A DNA stretch of 64,000 nt, taken from assembly GCF_001704275.1 (NCBI RefSeq), contig NZ_CP011533.1:8556001-8620000 (forward strand), read 5' to 3'. Source of the stretch: Streptomyces noursei ATCC 11455 (GTDB taxonomy: Bacteria; Actinomycetota; Actinomycetes; Streptomycetales; Streptomycetaceae). The notes beneath the pieces are model-generated. The model did not search any database. It was not told the DNA's origin and was given only the letters and a program-made list of their open reading frames with translations. Made by a program: the position numbers and the translations under genes. Of the stretch, positions 26,339-35,551 are shown one piece after another. Numbering within the stretch: position 1 is the first letter of the stretch; each line of letters opens with the position of its first letter.

Positions 26339-26893
26339 ATGAGCAACGGCGCGGTCCATGCCTGCGATGGGGCGGGGGTCTCGGAGATCACCGTCGCGTC
26401 GAGCCTGGATGAGGCGGCCGCAGGGCTGGGGACGGAAATGGTCCGTTTCACCCGGCTGATCGCGGCCTGGAAGCAGCGGGTCAAGCACGACGCCGGCGCC
26501 GCCGACCGGGTGCTGCTGGCCAGGTTGGTGTGCGGAGGGGACCAGCGGGCGACCGATCTGGCCGCCGACGCGTTCCTGGACCTGTCCACGGTCAGCCGGC
26601 AGGTGCGCTCGCTGGTGGAGCGGGGTCTGGTCGCCCGACGTCCGGACCCGGAAGACCGACGCGGTTCGCTGCTGACCGCCACCGAGGCGGGGCGGGCCCG
26701 CTTCGAGGACTACCGGCGTCAGCGCGACGCCGAGCTGGCCGGGATCCTCGAATCCTGGTCGCCGCAGGACCGGGCCGACCTGATCCGGCTGATGAGCCGG
26801 CTCAACGCGGACCTGGCAGAACGTCAACACGCACGGCCGGGCCCCGGGGGAGACCAGGGCACCACCGTGGAACAAGGAGAGATACGTAGATGA
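26339..26893 (+). CDS. MarR-family transcriptional regulator
   Basis: A 184-residue regulator. The winged helix is clear: LLARLVCGGDQRATDLAADAFLDLSTVSRQVRSLVERGLVARRPDPEDRRG, where DPEDRRG is the wing. The first 30 residues are extra relative to short MarR proteins. ATG 26339 follows GAAGGA. Its stop overlaps the start of the transporter gene as ATGA, so the two form an operon and the regulator probably controls drug efflux in response to a ligand. Confidence 0.93.
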   Translation: MSNGAVHACDGAGVSEITVASSLDEAAAGLGTEMVRFTRLIAAWKQRVKHDAGAADRVLLARLVCGGDQRATDLAADAFLDLSTVSRQVRSLVERGLVARRPDPEDRRGSLLTATEAGRARFEDYRRQRDAELAGILESWSPQDRADLIRLMSRLNADLAERQHARPGPGGDQGTTVEQGEIRR

Positions 26894-29469
26894 GCACAGC
26901 CACCTCTCCGCCAGGGGCGCAAGCCAAGGCGATACCGGGGGCGGGGGTCCTCAGCCACCGCCAGATCCTCACCATCCTCAGCGGTCTGATGCTGGGGATG
27001 TTCCTTGCCGCGCTCGACCAGACGATCGTCAGCACCTCCATCCGCACCATCGCGGACGATCTGCACGGACTCAGCCAGCAGGCGTGGGCGACCACGGCGT
27101 ACCTGATCACGTCGACGATCGCCACCCCGCTGTACGGCAAGCTGTCCGACCTCCACGGCCGCAAGCCCTACTACCTGGCCGCGATCAGCATCTTCGTGGT
27201 GGGCTCGGTGCTCTGCACCTTCTCCACCTCGATGACCGAACTCGCCGCGTTCCGCGCCATCCAGGGCCTGGGCGCCGGCGGTCTGATGTCGCTGGCGCTG
27301 GCGATCATCGGTGACATCGTCCCGCCCCGCGAGCGCGCCCGGTACCAGGGCTACATGCTCGGTACGTTCGCCACGTCCAGCGTCGCCGGCCCGCTCATCG
27401 GCGGCGCGCTGGCCGGCCAGGCCACCCTGCTCGGCATCACCGGCTGGCGCTGGGTCTTCCTGGTCAACGTGCCGATCGGCATCATCGCGCTGTTCGTCGT
27501 CGCCAAGGTCCTCAACATCCCGCACACCCGCCGGAACCGCCGCATCGACTGGTGGGGCGCGTTCACCATCACCCTCGGTGTCGTCCCGCTGCTGCTCGTC
27601 GCCGAGCAGGGCCGGGAGTGGGGCTGGACCTCGACGCGGTCGATCACCTGCTACGTCGTCGGCGTGGTCGGGATCATCGCCTGGGTCCTCGTGGAGCGGT
27701 GGATCGGCGACGACGCGCTGATCCCGATGCGGCTGTTCCGCAACGGCACCTTCAGCAAGACCAGCCTGCTGTCCGTGCTGATCGGCATGGGCATGTTCGG
27801 CGGGATGCTGATGATCCCGCAGTACCTCCAGATCGTGAAGGGCGCCAGCCCCACCAAGTCGGGCCTGGAGATGCTGCCGCTGATGGCGGGCATGATGATC
27901 GCCTCCATCGTGTCCGGCCAGATCACCGCCAAGACCGGTCGCTACAAGATCTTCCCCATCGTCGGCACCGCCCTGATGGTCGCCGCCATGCTGCTCTTCC
28001 ACTACCGGGTCCAGTGGGACACCGCGCTGTGGGAAACCATGGTCTACATGCTGGTCTTCGGCCTCGGCCTGGGTGGCTGCATGCAGACCCTGGTGCTGGC
28101 CGTGCAGAACGCGGTCCCGCCGCAGGACATGGGCGTGGCCACCGCCTCCTCCACGTTCTTCCGTCAGATGGGTGCCACCGCCGGTACCGCGATCTTCCTC
28201 TCGGTGCTGTTCAGCACGGTCGGTGACAAGATCGGCGACGCGTTCAAGACCGCCGCGTCCACCGCGCGCTTCCAGAGCGCGCTCAAGGACCCCGCGGTCC
28301 TGCAGGACCCGGCCAACAAGCCGGTGCTGGACATGCTCAAGCACCCCACCGGCGGTGGCTCCTCGGGCGTGCTGAGCGACTCCTCGTTCATCCAGCACCT
28401 CGACCCGCGGCTGGCCGAGCCGTTCAAGCGCGGCTTCGCCGACTCCATGCACACCGTCTTCTTGATGGGCGCCGTCGTCGTCGCGCTGGCCTTCCTGCTG
28501 ATGTGGTTCATCAAGGAGGTGCCGCTGCGGCAGATCTCCGGCCTCCAGGCACGGGCCCAGGCGGAGGCCGAGGCCAACGGCGAGGTTCCGCCGGCGGCGG
28601 AGACCGAACCGGCCACCGCACCGGCCACGGCGCCGGAGCCGGAGGCGGCGGCCACCGCGGCCATGCCCGCAGTGGGTGTCCCGGACCCCGGAGCGAACGC
28701 GTCCGGTCCCCTGATCAGCGGCACCGTGCGCGACAGCGGCGGCCGGCCGGTACCGCAGGCCGCGGTCACCCTGATCAGCGTCGGCGGGCGGCAGCTCGGC
28801 CGCACCACCACCGACGCGGACGGCGGCTACGCGCTGCCGACCACCGGCGCCGGCACCTACGTCCTGATCGGCTCCGCCGGCGCCCGCAAGCCGCAGGCGT
28901 TGACCGTCGTGGTGGGCGCCGAACCGGTCGTCTTCGACCTGACCCTCAGCGGCGCGGCCGGGCTGTCCGGCGAGGTCCGCGAGGAGAAGAACGACGACCC
29001 GGTGCCCGGTGCGCTGGTCGTCGCCACCGACGTCCGCGGTGAGGTCGTGGCCTCCGGGGTCGTCGGCCAGGACGGCGGCTTCGCGTTCAACGAACTGACC
29101 CCGGGCAGCTACACCCTCGCGGTCAGCGCGGAACGCCACCGTCCGTCCGCCCTCCAGGTGGAGGTGGCCGCCGGCAGCCGCAACTGGTACGAGATCCGGC
29201 TGACGCTGGGGGCCCAGGTCCGCGGCACCGTCCGCACCACACAGGGCGGCGCCGTCAACGACGCCCGGGTGACCCTGCTGGACCCCACGGGCAATGTCGT
29301 GGGCACCGCCACCAGCGGCCAGGACGGCGAGTACGTCTTCGCCGACCTCGACAGCGGCGAGTACACGCTGATCGCCAGTGGCTACCCGCCGGCCGCCGCC
29401 CCGCTGCGGCTGCCCGCCTCCGGGCAGGCCCAGTGCGACATCGAGCTCAGCCACGACTCGGTGAACTGA
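26890..29469 (+). CDS. DHA2-family MFS drug exporter with three C-terminal carboxypeptidase-regulatory-like domains
   Basis: An 859-residue protein. Residues about 25-545 are a 14-helix DHA2 transporter: LAALDQTIVSTSIRTIADDL, GKLSDLHGRKPYYL (motif A), motif C-like GPLIGGALAG. A disordered Ala/Pro/Glu linker follows (about 550-600), then three transthyretin-like beta-sandwich repeats, each starting SGTVRD/SGEVRE/RGTVRT and containing P.AAVTLI...TDADGGYALP-type strands. This is far longer than the usual 480-530 residue exporter. The repeats may bind surface or partner molecules. Co-translated with marR. Confidence 0.9.
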   Translation: MSTATSPPGAQAKAIPGAGVLSHRQILTILSGLMLGMFLAALDQTIVSTSIRTIADDLHGLSQQAWATTAYLITSTIATPLYGKLSDLHGRKPYYLAAISIFVVGSVLCTFSTSMTELAAFRAIQGLGAGGLMSLALAIIGDIVPPRERARYQGYMLGTFATSSVAGPLIGGALAGQATLLGITGWRWVFLVNVPIGIIALFVVAKVLNIPHTRRNRRIDWWGAFTITLGVVPLLLVAEQGREWGWTSTRSITCYVVGVVGIIAWVLVERWIGDDALIPMRLFRNGTFSKTSLLSVLIGMGMFGGMLMIPQYLQIVKGASPTKSGLEMLPLMAGMMIASIVSGQITAKTGRYKIFPIVGTALMVAAMLLFHYRVQWDTALWETMVYMLVFGLGLGGCMQTLVLAVQNAVPPQDMGVATASSTFFRQMGATAGTAIFLSVLFSTVGDKIGDAFKTAASTARFQSALKDPAVLQDPANKPVLDMLKHPTGGGSSGVLSDSSFIQHLDPRLAEPFKRGFADSMHTVFLMGAVVVALAFLLMWFIKEVPLRQISGLQARAQAEAEANGEVPPAAETEPATAPATAPEPEAAATAAMPAVGVPDPGANASGPLISGTVRDSGGRPVPQAAVTLISVGGRQLGRTTTDADGGYALPTTGAGTYVLIGSAGARKPQALTVVVGAEPVVFDLTLSGAAGLSGEVREEKNDDPVPGALVVATDVRGEVVASGVVGQDGGFAFNELTPGSYTLAVSAERHRPSALQVEVAAGSRNWYEIRLTLGAQVRGTVRTTQGGAVNDARVTLLDPTGNVVGTATSGQDGEYVFADLDSGEYTLIASGYPPAAAPLRLPASGQAQCDIELSHDSVN

Positions 29470-29481
29470 CACCCGGCGCAG

Positions 29482-29556
29482 CGGCACCGGCCGTCACGGC
29501 ACCAGCTGTCACGGCACCAGCTGTCATGGCACCGGCCGCAACGGCACCGGCCCAGG
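29482..29556. repeat. Five 15-bp tandem repeats after the transporter gene
   Basis: Units of consensus cggcaccagctgtca start at 29482, 29497, 29512, 29527 and 29542; units two and three are identical. They fill the gap between the transporter stop and its terminator. Confidence 0.85.
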
Positions 29557-29580
29557 CCCGGCGACTTCGGTCGCCGGGCC
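29555..29580 (+). terminator. Intrinsic terminator with TTCG tetraloop
   Basis: GGCCCGGCGAC-TTCG-GTCGCCGGGCC: eleven perfect pairs capped by the very stable UUCG loop, 86 bases after the transporter stop. Confidence 0.85.
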
Positions 29581-29823
29581 TTCGGCGTAGGGGAGGCGGG
29601 GCACCGACGCGTACACGTCGTCGATCGACTCCGGCCCGGCCCCGCAGACACCGCACCGCGCCCCACAGGCACCGCACCGCGCCCCCCGCCTGGACCGCGA
29701 CGCGCTGCGGCGCCGCCGGCCCCCGCCTAGGCTGCCGAGCATGAGCCAGCGAAGCCAGCAGAGCGAGCGAACGGGACGACGCACGCCCCGCGCGTGCGTG
29801 GGCGAGCGAAGCGGACCCGCGGC

Positions 29824-31224
29824 ATGAGCACGCACTTCGACGTGGTGGTCCTGGGCGCGGGCCCAGGAGGGTATGTCGCAGCCATCCGCGCCGCCCAGCT
29901 CGGCCTGCGCACGGCGATCGTCGAGGCCAAGTACTGGGGCGGTGTCTGTCTCAACATCGGATGCGTGCCGTCCAAGGCCCTGCTCCGCAACGCCGAGATC
30001 GCCCACATCGTGGGCCGTGAGGCGAAGACGTTCGGGATGCGGGTCGAGGGGCAGGTCACGTTCGACTACCGCGAGGCGTTCCTGCGCAGCCGCAAGGTGG
30101 CCGACGGCCGCGCCAAGGGCGTGCACTTCCTGATGAAGAAGAACAAGATCGAGCAGTTCGAGGGCATCGGCGCCTTCATCGATCCGCACACCCTGCACGT
30201 CACCCTGGGCGACGGTCGCACCGAGACGCTGTCCTTCGGCCACGCGATCATCGCCACCGGCTCGGTCACCCGGTTGCTGCCGGGCACCTCCCTCAGCCGC
30301 CGGGTGGTGACGTACGAGGAGCAGATCCTCTCCGACGAACTGCCGCGCAGCATCGTCATCGCCGGGGCGGGCGCCATCGGCGTCGAGTTCGCCTACGTCC
30401 TCCACAACTACGGCGTCGAGGTCACCCTCGTGGAGTTCCTCGACCGCGTCGTACCACTGGAGGACGTCGAGGTCTCCGCCGAACTGGCCCGCCGCTACCG
30501 CAAGTTGGGCATCAACGTGCTGCCCTCCACCCGCGTCGAGGGGATCGACGACTCCGGGGAGCGGGTGCGGGTCACGGTCACCACCGGCGGCCAGCGCCAG
30601 ACACTGGAGACCGACCAGGTCCTCCAGGCCATCGGCTTCCAACCACGGACCACGGGCTTCGGACTGGAGAACACCGGCGTCCGACTGACCGAACGGGGTG
30701 CCATCGACATCGACGGCCGGTGCCGGACGAACGTGCCGCACATCTTCGCCATCGGCGATGTCACCGCCAAGCTGATGCTGGCGCACGCCGCCGAGGCGAT
30801 GGGCATCGTGGCGGCGGAGAGCATCGCCGGCGCGGAGACCATGGAACTGGACTACGTGATGATCCCGCGGGTCACGTTCTGCCAGCCGCAGATCGCCAGC
30901 TTCGGCTGGACCGAGGCGCAGGCCCGCGACCGGGGCTTCGACGTCCGGGTGGCCAAGTTCCCCTTCACCGCCAACGCCAAGGCGCACGGCATCGGCGAGA
31001 CCGCGGGCTTCGCCAAGATCATCAGCGATGACCGTCACGGGGAGATCATCGGAGCCCACCTCATCGGCCCCGAAGTGACCGAGCTGCTCCCGGAGCTGAC
31101 GCTAGCCCAGAAATGGGACCTGACCGTCCACGAGGTGGCGCGGAACGTCCACGGCCACCCCACCCTCGGCGAGGCGATCCAGGAAGCGGTACACGGCCTC
31201 GCGGGCCACATGATCAACATGTGA
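29824..31224 (+). CDS. lpdA: Dihydrolipoyl dehydrogenase
   Basis: A 466-residue flavoprotein disulfide reductase. FAD motif [19 protein letters not shown], redox pair Cys42/Cys47 in [12 protein letters not shown] motif [23 protein letters not shown], and the C-terminal HGHPTLGEA with the catalytic His/Glu. It reoxidises dihydrolipoamide in 2-oxoacid dehydrogenase or related complexes. No E1 or E2 gene is adjacent. ATG 29824 is the family start, though no strong ribosome binding site is seen. Confidence 0.94.
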   Translation: MSTHFDVVVLGAGPGGYVAAIRAAQLGLRTAIVEAKYWGGVCLNIGCVPSKALLRNAEIAHIVGREAKTFGMRVEGQVTFDYREAFLRSRKVADGRAKGVHFLMKKNKIEQFEGIGAFIDPHTLHVTLGDGRTETLSFGHAIIATGSVTRLLPGTSLSRRVVTYEEQILSDELPRSIVIAGAGAIGVEFAYVLHNYGVEVTLVEFLDRVVPLEDVEVSAELARRYRKLGINVLPSTRVEGIDDSGERVRVTVTTGGQRQTLETDQVLQAIGFQPRTTGFGLENTGVRLTERGAIDIDGRCRTNVPHIFAIGDVTAKLMLAHAAEAMGIVAAESIAGAETMELDYVMIPRVTFCQPQIASFGWTEAQARDRGFDVRVAKFPFTANAKAHGIGETAGFAKIISDDRHGEIIGAHLIGPEVTELLPELTLAQKWDLTVHEVARNVHGHPTLGEAIQEAVHGLAGHMINM

Positions 31225-31511
31225 CCGCAGCGCACCTCCGCCATCACGCCGACCAGCGAAAAGCCGGCTTGCGGGAGGTGCGGAGACGGGCTGTGGGAAT
31301 TCTCCGTCCTTTGGACGGCAGCCGCCGGGTGACCTCGGGCGGCTTGACCTGCCGAGCGAACGGCTCCGTCGTCTGCATCCGCACCGCCTACCGGCGCCGT
31401 CGTGCCGCTGGCGTGAGGCCGTCCCATCTGCATACCTCACGCGTCACGGAGTACGGCCAACACCCCAGATTCATCGGGAACTTCGAGAAAGGTCACCCTG
31501 GCGAGCCGAGA

Positions 31512-32216
31512 TCAGTAGCTGAAGGGATGCGGTGACAGTGCCGTGAACCACAGCAGGGCGACGGTGGCGACCCCCATGATCGGGGTCAGGATCTCCGTCT
31601 CCAGCTTGTTGCCGCTGTGCTTGATGATGACGATCTCGTAGCGGTTCTTCAGAGGCCAGAGCCACGGCGCGCCCTGTTTGGTGATGGAGTCGCCGAGCAG
31701 ATGAGCCAGGCAGCCCAGGCCGACGGCGTACGGCAGCCAACCGGGTGCCGAGGGGATGAACTTGGCGATCACGGCGGTGCCGATCCCGGCCATGGCGACG
31801 ATCGTGCCCCAGGCGGAGAAGCCGTGGCCGGGTGGGCAGAGGTTGAGCGCGCGAACCGCGAGGGCCAAGAGGAAGAAGGTCAGGCCGAGTGTGAAGGGGC
31901 GGCCCAGGTATGTCACTCCGGCCCAGGTGCCCGCGGTCATCAGGGCCACGAAGAACAGTGAGTGGGTGGCGTGGCGGTGGCCGCCGGAGAGCCAGGCCAC
32001 GAGACGACACAGGGTCTTGGACACCGGGCCGAGGAAGTTGGCGATGGTGCCGTCGTGATGGTCCAGATCCGGCAGCAGCGCGGCGCCGGCGCAGAGCACC
32101 GTGCCCATCAGGATCTCCGGCGGCGTCAGGTGAGTGTGCATCAGCAGCGGTGGCAGAAAAGGCGTGGTGCCTGCGAAGAGCAGGGCACCGCTTACCGCGT
32201 GCGAATGGCCCATCAT
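31512..32216 (-). CDS. Membrane-bound metal-dependent hydrolase (DUF457/YdjM-like)
   Basis: A 234-residue membrane protein with about five hydrophobic segments. The family histidines and aspartates are present: MMGHSHAVSGA, LLPDLDHHDGT, HRHATHSL and LAHLLGDSITKQG. The family is annotated as inner-membrane metal hydrolases; actual substrates are mostly unknown. It is a lone gene, convergent with lpdA. Confidence 0.88.
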   Translation of the reverse strand: MMGHSHAVSGALLFAGTTPFLPPLLMHTHLTPPEILMGTVLCAGAALLPDLDHHDGTIANFLGPVSKTLCRLVAWLSGGHRHATHSLFFVALMTAGTWAGVTYLGRPFTLGLTFFLLALAVRALNLCPPGHGFSAWGTIVAMAGIGTAVIAKFIPSAPGWLPYAVGLGCLAHLLGDSITKQGAPWLWPLKNRYEIVIIKHSGNKLETEILTPIMGVATVALLWFTALSPHPFSY

Positions 32217-32500
32217 GGTGTGTTCGTCCTCCCCGTCTGGTGCGCGTACGGTGACACGCGCTCAACAACGGCGGAGACGCTATCAGCGTGTCCTGTGACG
32301 TCCAGACATCGCGGTCGCCGGCCGCCGGCGGGAGCTGCAGTCGAGTAGCCGTCGACAGGCTGCACCCGGCCGTCGACCTTCGAAGGGCACGGGCTCGATG
32401 GCAGACAACCCGGCGCGCGGTGGGACCGCCTTCGCCGGGTCACCGCGTTGCATCTCCGCCGGCGTGATGACCGGCGCAGGCACAGGTCTCTCCGCTGATC

Positions 32501-33469
32501 TCAGAACCCGGTCGGTTGACGCGGCGTGTAAGGGGCCTCGAGCGTCTTGATCTCTTCATCGGTGAGCCGCACGTCGAGGGCGGCGACGGCGTCGTCGAGG
32601 TGTCGTGGGTCGGTCGCCCCGATGATGGGGGCGGCGACCACGGGGTTGCCGATCACCCATGCGAGCGCGACTTGTGCCATGGGGATGCCCCGCTCGGTCG
32701 CGACGTGGTGGACGGCATCAATGATGGGACGGTCGTTGTCGCCGAAGAACCGTTGACCGACGGGGTCTGCGGCCGAGCGTGCCGTTCGGTGTCCGTGAGG
32801 GCGTGCCAGGCGCCCCTTGGCCAGTGGGCACCAGGGCAGGCTGGAGACGCCTTGGTCTGCGAGCAGGCCGAACATCTCGCGTTCTTCCTCGCGTTGTACG
32901 AGGCTGTACTGGTCCTGCATCGAGATGAACCTGGCCCACCCGTGCCGCTCGGCGACGTATTGCAGCTTGGAGAACTGCCAGGCCCACATCGACGAGGCGC
33001 CGATGTACCGCACCTTCCCGGCCCTGACGACGTCGTCCAGGGCCTGCATCGTCTCCTCGACCGGGGTGTCCGGATCGAAGCGGTGGATCTGGTAGAGGTC
33101 GATGTACTCCGTTTGCAGGCGGGTCAGCGAGGCGTCGACCTGTTCCAGGATCGCCTTGCGGGACAGTCCGGACCCGCCGGGACCGGGGTGCATCGGGAGA
33201 TGGACCTTCGTTGCGAGCACGATGTCCTCCCGCCGGGTGTAACGCTGGATGGCACGTCCGACGACCTCCTCGGAGGTGCCGCCGCCGTACGCGTTGGCGG
33301 TGTCCCAGAGCGTGATGCCCAGGTCGACCGCTCGGCGGAAGATCGGTGCGGCGGCCGTGTCGTCCAGCGTCCAGGGGTTGACTCCGCGGCCGGGGTCGCC
33401 GAAACCCATGCAGCCGAGTGCGACGCGGCTGACCTTCAGCCCTGAGGGGCCGAGCTTGGTGTATTCCAT
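32501..33469 (-). CDS. Aldo/keto reductase
   Basis: A 322-residue TIM-barrel oxidoreductase: ALGCMGFGDPGRG, LWDTANAYGGGTSEEVVG with catalytic Asp and Tyr, ATKVH with Lys, LYQIHRFDPDTPVEETMQALDDVVRAGKVRYIGAS with His, and IIGATDPRHLDDAVAALD for the NADPH tail. It reduces carbonyls; the substrate is unknown. It starts 12 bp after the FMN reductase gene, so the two form an operon divergent from the XRE regulator. Confidence 0.93.
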   Translation of the reverse strand: MEYTKLGPSGLKVSRVALGCMGFGDPGRGVNPWTLDDTAAAPIFRRAVDLGITLWDTANAYGGGTSEEVVGRAIQRYTRREDIVLATKVHLPMHPGPGGSGLSRKAILEQVDASLTRLQTEYIDLYQIHRFDPDTPVEETMQALDDVVRAGKVRYIGASSMWAWQFSKLQYVAERHGWARFISMQDQYSLVQREEEREMFGLLADQGVSSLPWCPLAKGRLARPHGHRTARSAADPVGQRFFGDNDRPIIDAVHHVATERGIPMAQVALAWVIGNPVVAAPIIGATDPRHLDDAVAALDVRLTDEEIKTLEAPYTPRQPTGF

Positions 33470-33481
33470 GAGGGCTCCGTC

Positions 33482-34084
33482 TCAGGCCGGGTACGGGGCC
33501 GCTTCGCGCGCCGCGCTCAGGGCGGCGGCCCACCAACCGAGCTGGTCCAGCAGGGTCTTGGCGTACCCGGGCGCCTCGAGGTCCAGCGGTCGCCCGTCCT
33601 GCCATGCGGTGAAGTAGTTCGGGAACGCCAGACCGTCGCGGATGGTCACCGCGTGCAGTTCGGTGAGGACGTTCTCCAGGTGCAGGACGGCATGACGGCC
33701 GCCGGCTGCGCCGCCGTAGCTGACGAAGGCCACCGGCTTGGCCGTCCACTGGGTGAAGTGCCAGTCGATGGCGGCCTTCAAGGAGGCGGGGTAGCTGTGG
33801 TTGTACTCGGGCGTGACCAGGATGAACGCCTCCGCCTCCGCCAGGCGGGACGTCAGGGGCGCCATCCCTTCGGGGCGCGGGTAGGAGTCGCCGGCGAACT
33901 TCGGCGGCGCTGCCGGCAACGACAGCGGGATCTCGACGTCGGCGAGGTCGACGACCTCGACGTCGAACCCGCCGTGTACGCGTGCCTGTTCGGCGACCCA
34001 CGCGGCGACGACGGGCCCGAACCGACCCTCGCGGACGCTCCCGACGATGACGACCAGCTTGTGCTTCTTCTGCTCTTCGCTCAT
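33482..34084 (-). CDS. NAD(P)H-dependent FMN reductase
   Basis: A 200-residue flavodoxin-like protein: LVVIVGSVREGRFGPVVAAW phosphate loop, FILVTPEYNHSYPASLKAAIDW, and VSYGGAAGGRHAVLHL. These marks define the SsuE/chromate-reductase type NADPH:FMN reductases. ATG 34084 has GTGGAG just upstream. It is the first gene of a two-gene operon with the aldo/keto reductase and faces an XRE regulator. Confidence 0.92.
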   Translation of the reverse strand: MSEEQKKHKLVVIVGSVREGRFGPVVAAWVAEQARVHGGFDVEVVDLADVEIPLSLPAAPPKFAGDSYPRPEGMAPLTSRLAEAEAFILVTPEYNHSYPASLKAAIDWHFTQWTAKPVAFVSYGGAAGGRHAVLHLENVLTELHAVTIRDGLAFPNYFTAWQDGRPLDLEAPGYAKTLLDQLGWWAAALSAAREAAPYPA

Positions 34085-34125
34085 GTGCTCCACGGTCCAC
34101 CCCCGCCACAGCGGCAACCAGACCC

Positions 34126-34160
34126 GGCGCAGGCTGGCCCCCACAGGGCCACCCTGCGCC
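34126..34160. promoter_or_regulatory. 35-nt imperfect palindrome in the reductase/XRE divergent promoter
   Basis: GGCGCAGG-c-TGGCCC and GGGCCA-c-CCTGCGCC are complementary except for one C:C pair, around CCACA. It lies midway between the two divergent starts, where the encoded XRE regulator would bind to control both. Confidence 0.55.
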
Positions 34161-34196
34161 GTACGAACGCACGGTCATCGCCAATAGACTTGGCCC

Positions 34197-35036
34197 ATGG
34201 GCACCCCACTGGGCGACTTCGTCCGCGCCAAGCGCGACAGCATCCAGCCCGAGTCGTTCGGGCTCCCCGACCACGGCCGCCGCCGCTCCCCGGGGCTGCG
34301 CCGCTCGGACCTGGCCACGCGCGCCGGGATCAGCGTCGAGTACCTCACCCGCATCGAGCAGGGACGCGACCGCAACCCGTCCACCGCCGTGGTCAACGCT
34401 CTTGCCGACGCCCTGAGTCTGGATGCGGCGGAACGCGACCACCTGCGCTACCTCGCCAAAATCACCGGCGGGGCCTGCGCCGGACACCGGCGGCCGGCAC
34501 CACCCAATCGCCACGTCCGCCCCACCGTGCTGGCGACCCTCCAACTCCTCGAACCCTCGGCCGCGTTCGTCACCAACCGCCTCGGCGACGTGCTCGCGCA
34601 CACCAGCGGGTTTGAGTCGGTCATGCGCGGGAGCGGGCTGCTGGACTCCCAGACACCGAACCTGACGCGCTATGTGTTCACCGACCCGAAGGCCCGGACC
34701 TTCTTCGCCGACTGGGACCAGGTGGCCGACGAGCAGGTTTTCGACCTGTGGCTCGGACCGTCCGCGGAGACCTCCGAGTGGTTCACAGCCGAACTCGCCC
34801 CTCTCGCCGGACAGGAGTTCACCCGACGGCTCAACCGCCACCTACCCCCACCACAAGTCCCGCTTCGGCTCAACCACCCCACTGCGCACGAATTGCGGTG
34901 GCAGCGCGAACGACTGGAACTGCCGCGCACCGACGCGCAGGAACTGGTCGTCCTCCTGCCCGCCGACGAGACGACGGCACAGGCCATGGAGCGCCTTCGC
35001 CGCCAACCCGGCGGAAATCTTCGCGCGATCGGCTGA
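34197..35036 (+). CDS. XRE-family regulator with MmyB-like ligand domain
   Basis: A 279-residue protein. Residues 1-75 are an HTH_XRE domain: RRSPGLRRSDLATRAGISVEYLTRIEQGRDRNPSTAVVNALADALSL. The rest is the MmyB-like PAS-type ligand-binding domain (AAFVTNRLGDVLAHTSGF, NLTRYVFTDPKARTFFADW, NHPTAHELRWQRERL). Members often control a divergent oxidoreductase gene, as here. ATG 34197 lies only about eight bases after TAGACT, a possible -10, so the transcript may be leaderless or nearly so. Confidence 0.93.
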   Translation: MGTPLGDFVRAKRDSIQPESFGLPDHGRRRSPGLRRSDLATRAGISVEYLTRIEQGRDRNPSTAVVNALADALSLDAAERDHLRYLAKITGGACAGHRRPAPPNRHVRPTVLATLQLLEPSAAFVTNRLGDVLAHTSGFESVMRGSGLLDSQTPNLTRYVFTDPKARTFFADWDQVADEQVFDLWLGPSAETSEWFTAELAPLAGQEFTRRLNRHLPPPQVPLRLNHPTAHELRWQRERLELPRTDAQELVVLLPADETTAQAMERLRRQPGGNLRAIG

Positions 35037-35551
35037 CGCGGCCGAGTACGGAGCCCTCGGCAGCCGAACGGGCGAACTGGCGACCCCTCCCGAGGAAAGC
35101 TCCCTGCAGCAGCTTGCCAGACAATGCGGTTGCTGACGCGAGGCGGCGGCGGCCCAAGGGCCAGGGTGGTAGCGGGGCCGGGGGACAGCAGGGCCTCGAA
35201 GTGGCCCCACAGCGGTTCCTCGGTCGTCACGGAGCACGGCAACTCCGTGGCCGGCGAAGCCTGCGCCCGCTGTGCATCCGGGGTGCCACCAGCCGCCTGT
35301 CCGCGCGACCTCCACGTCGCGGTGCGCCTGCGGGCAGGCCCCTCTAGGTGAAGGTGTGCGAGATGCGTCCGATCGTGGTGCACGCTGCACACCGGCGACC
35401 CCAGCGCGACCGAGTGGTGCGAACTGCACCGGAACCGGCGGCATCATGCGCAAACGTGCCGTAGATCTGCGTGGGCCGACGGCGGAACATTGGGGCCGAG
35501 ATCATCACGAGCACACGCCCTGGCCGTATGCCACAGCCCCGGAGGAGAGCC
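35037..35551. other. Intergenic region with the PhyH promoter
   Basis: About 510 bases. Short frames are present but none looks real. The right half carries two copies of a GTGC(A)-N-(T)GCAC inverted repeat; GGAGGAG precedes the PhyH start. Confidence 0.45.
35378..35429. promoter_or_regulatory. Two GTGCA-N3-TGCAC type inverted repeats upstream of the PhyH gene
   Basis: GTGCACGCTGCAC (35378-35390) is a perfect five-base inverted repeat with three-base spacer. GTGCGAACTGCAC (35417-35429) is the same pattern with one mismatch, 39 bases further. The same 13-mer pattern recurs at 37792-37804 before the monooxygenase gene. Probably a pair of operators for one regulator. Confidence 0.6.

Noticed and set aside
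26824..29487. 887-residue open frame antisense to the MFS gene
   Set aside because: It mirrors the sense gene's codon structure and reads as low-complexity Gly/Asp/His/Arg; typical GC-driven antisense frame.
33470..34841. Long minus-strand frame overlapping the FMN reductase and XRE genes
   Set aside because: Both overlapped genes have clear motifs, starts and ribosome binding sites; the long frame has none.
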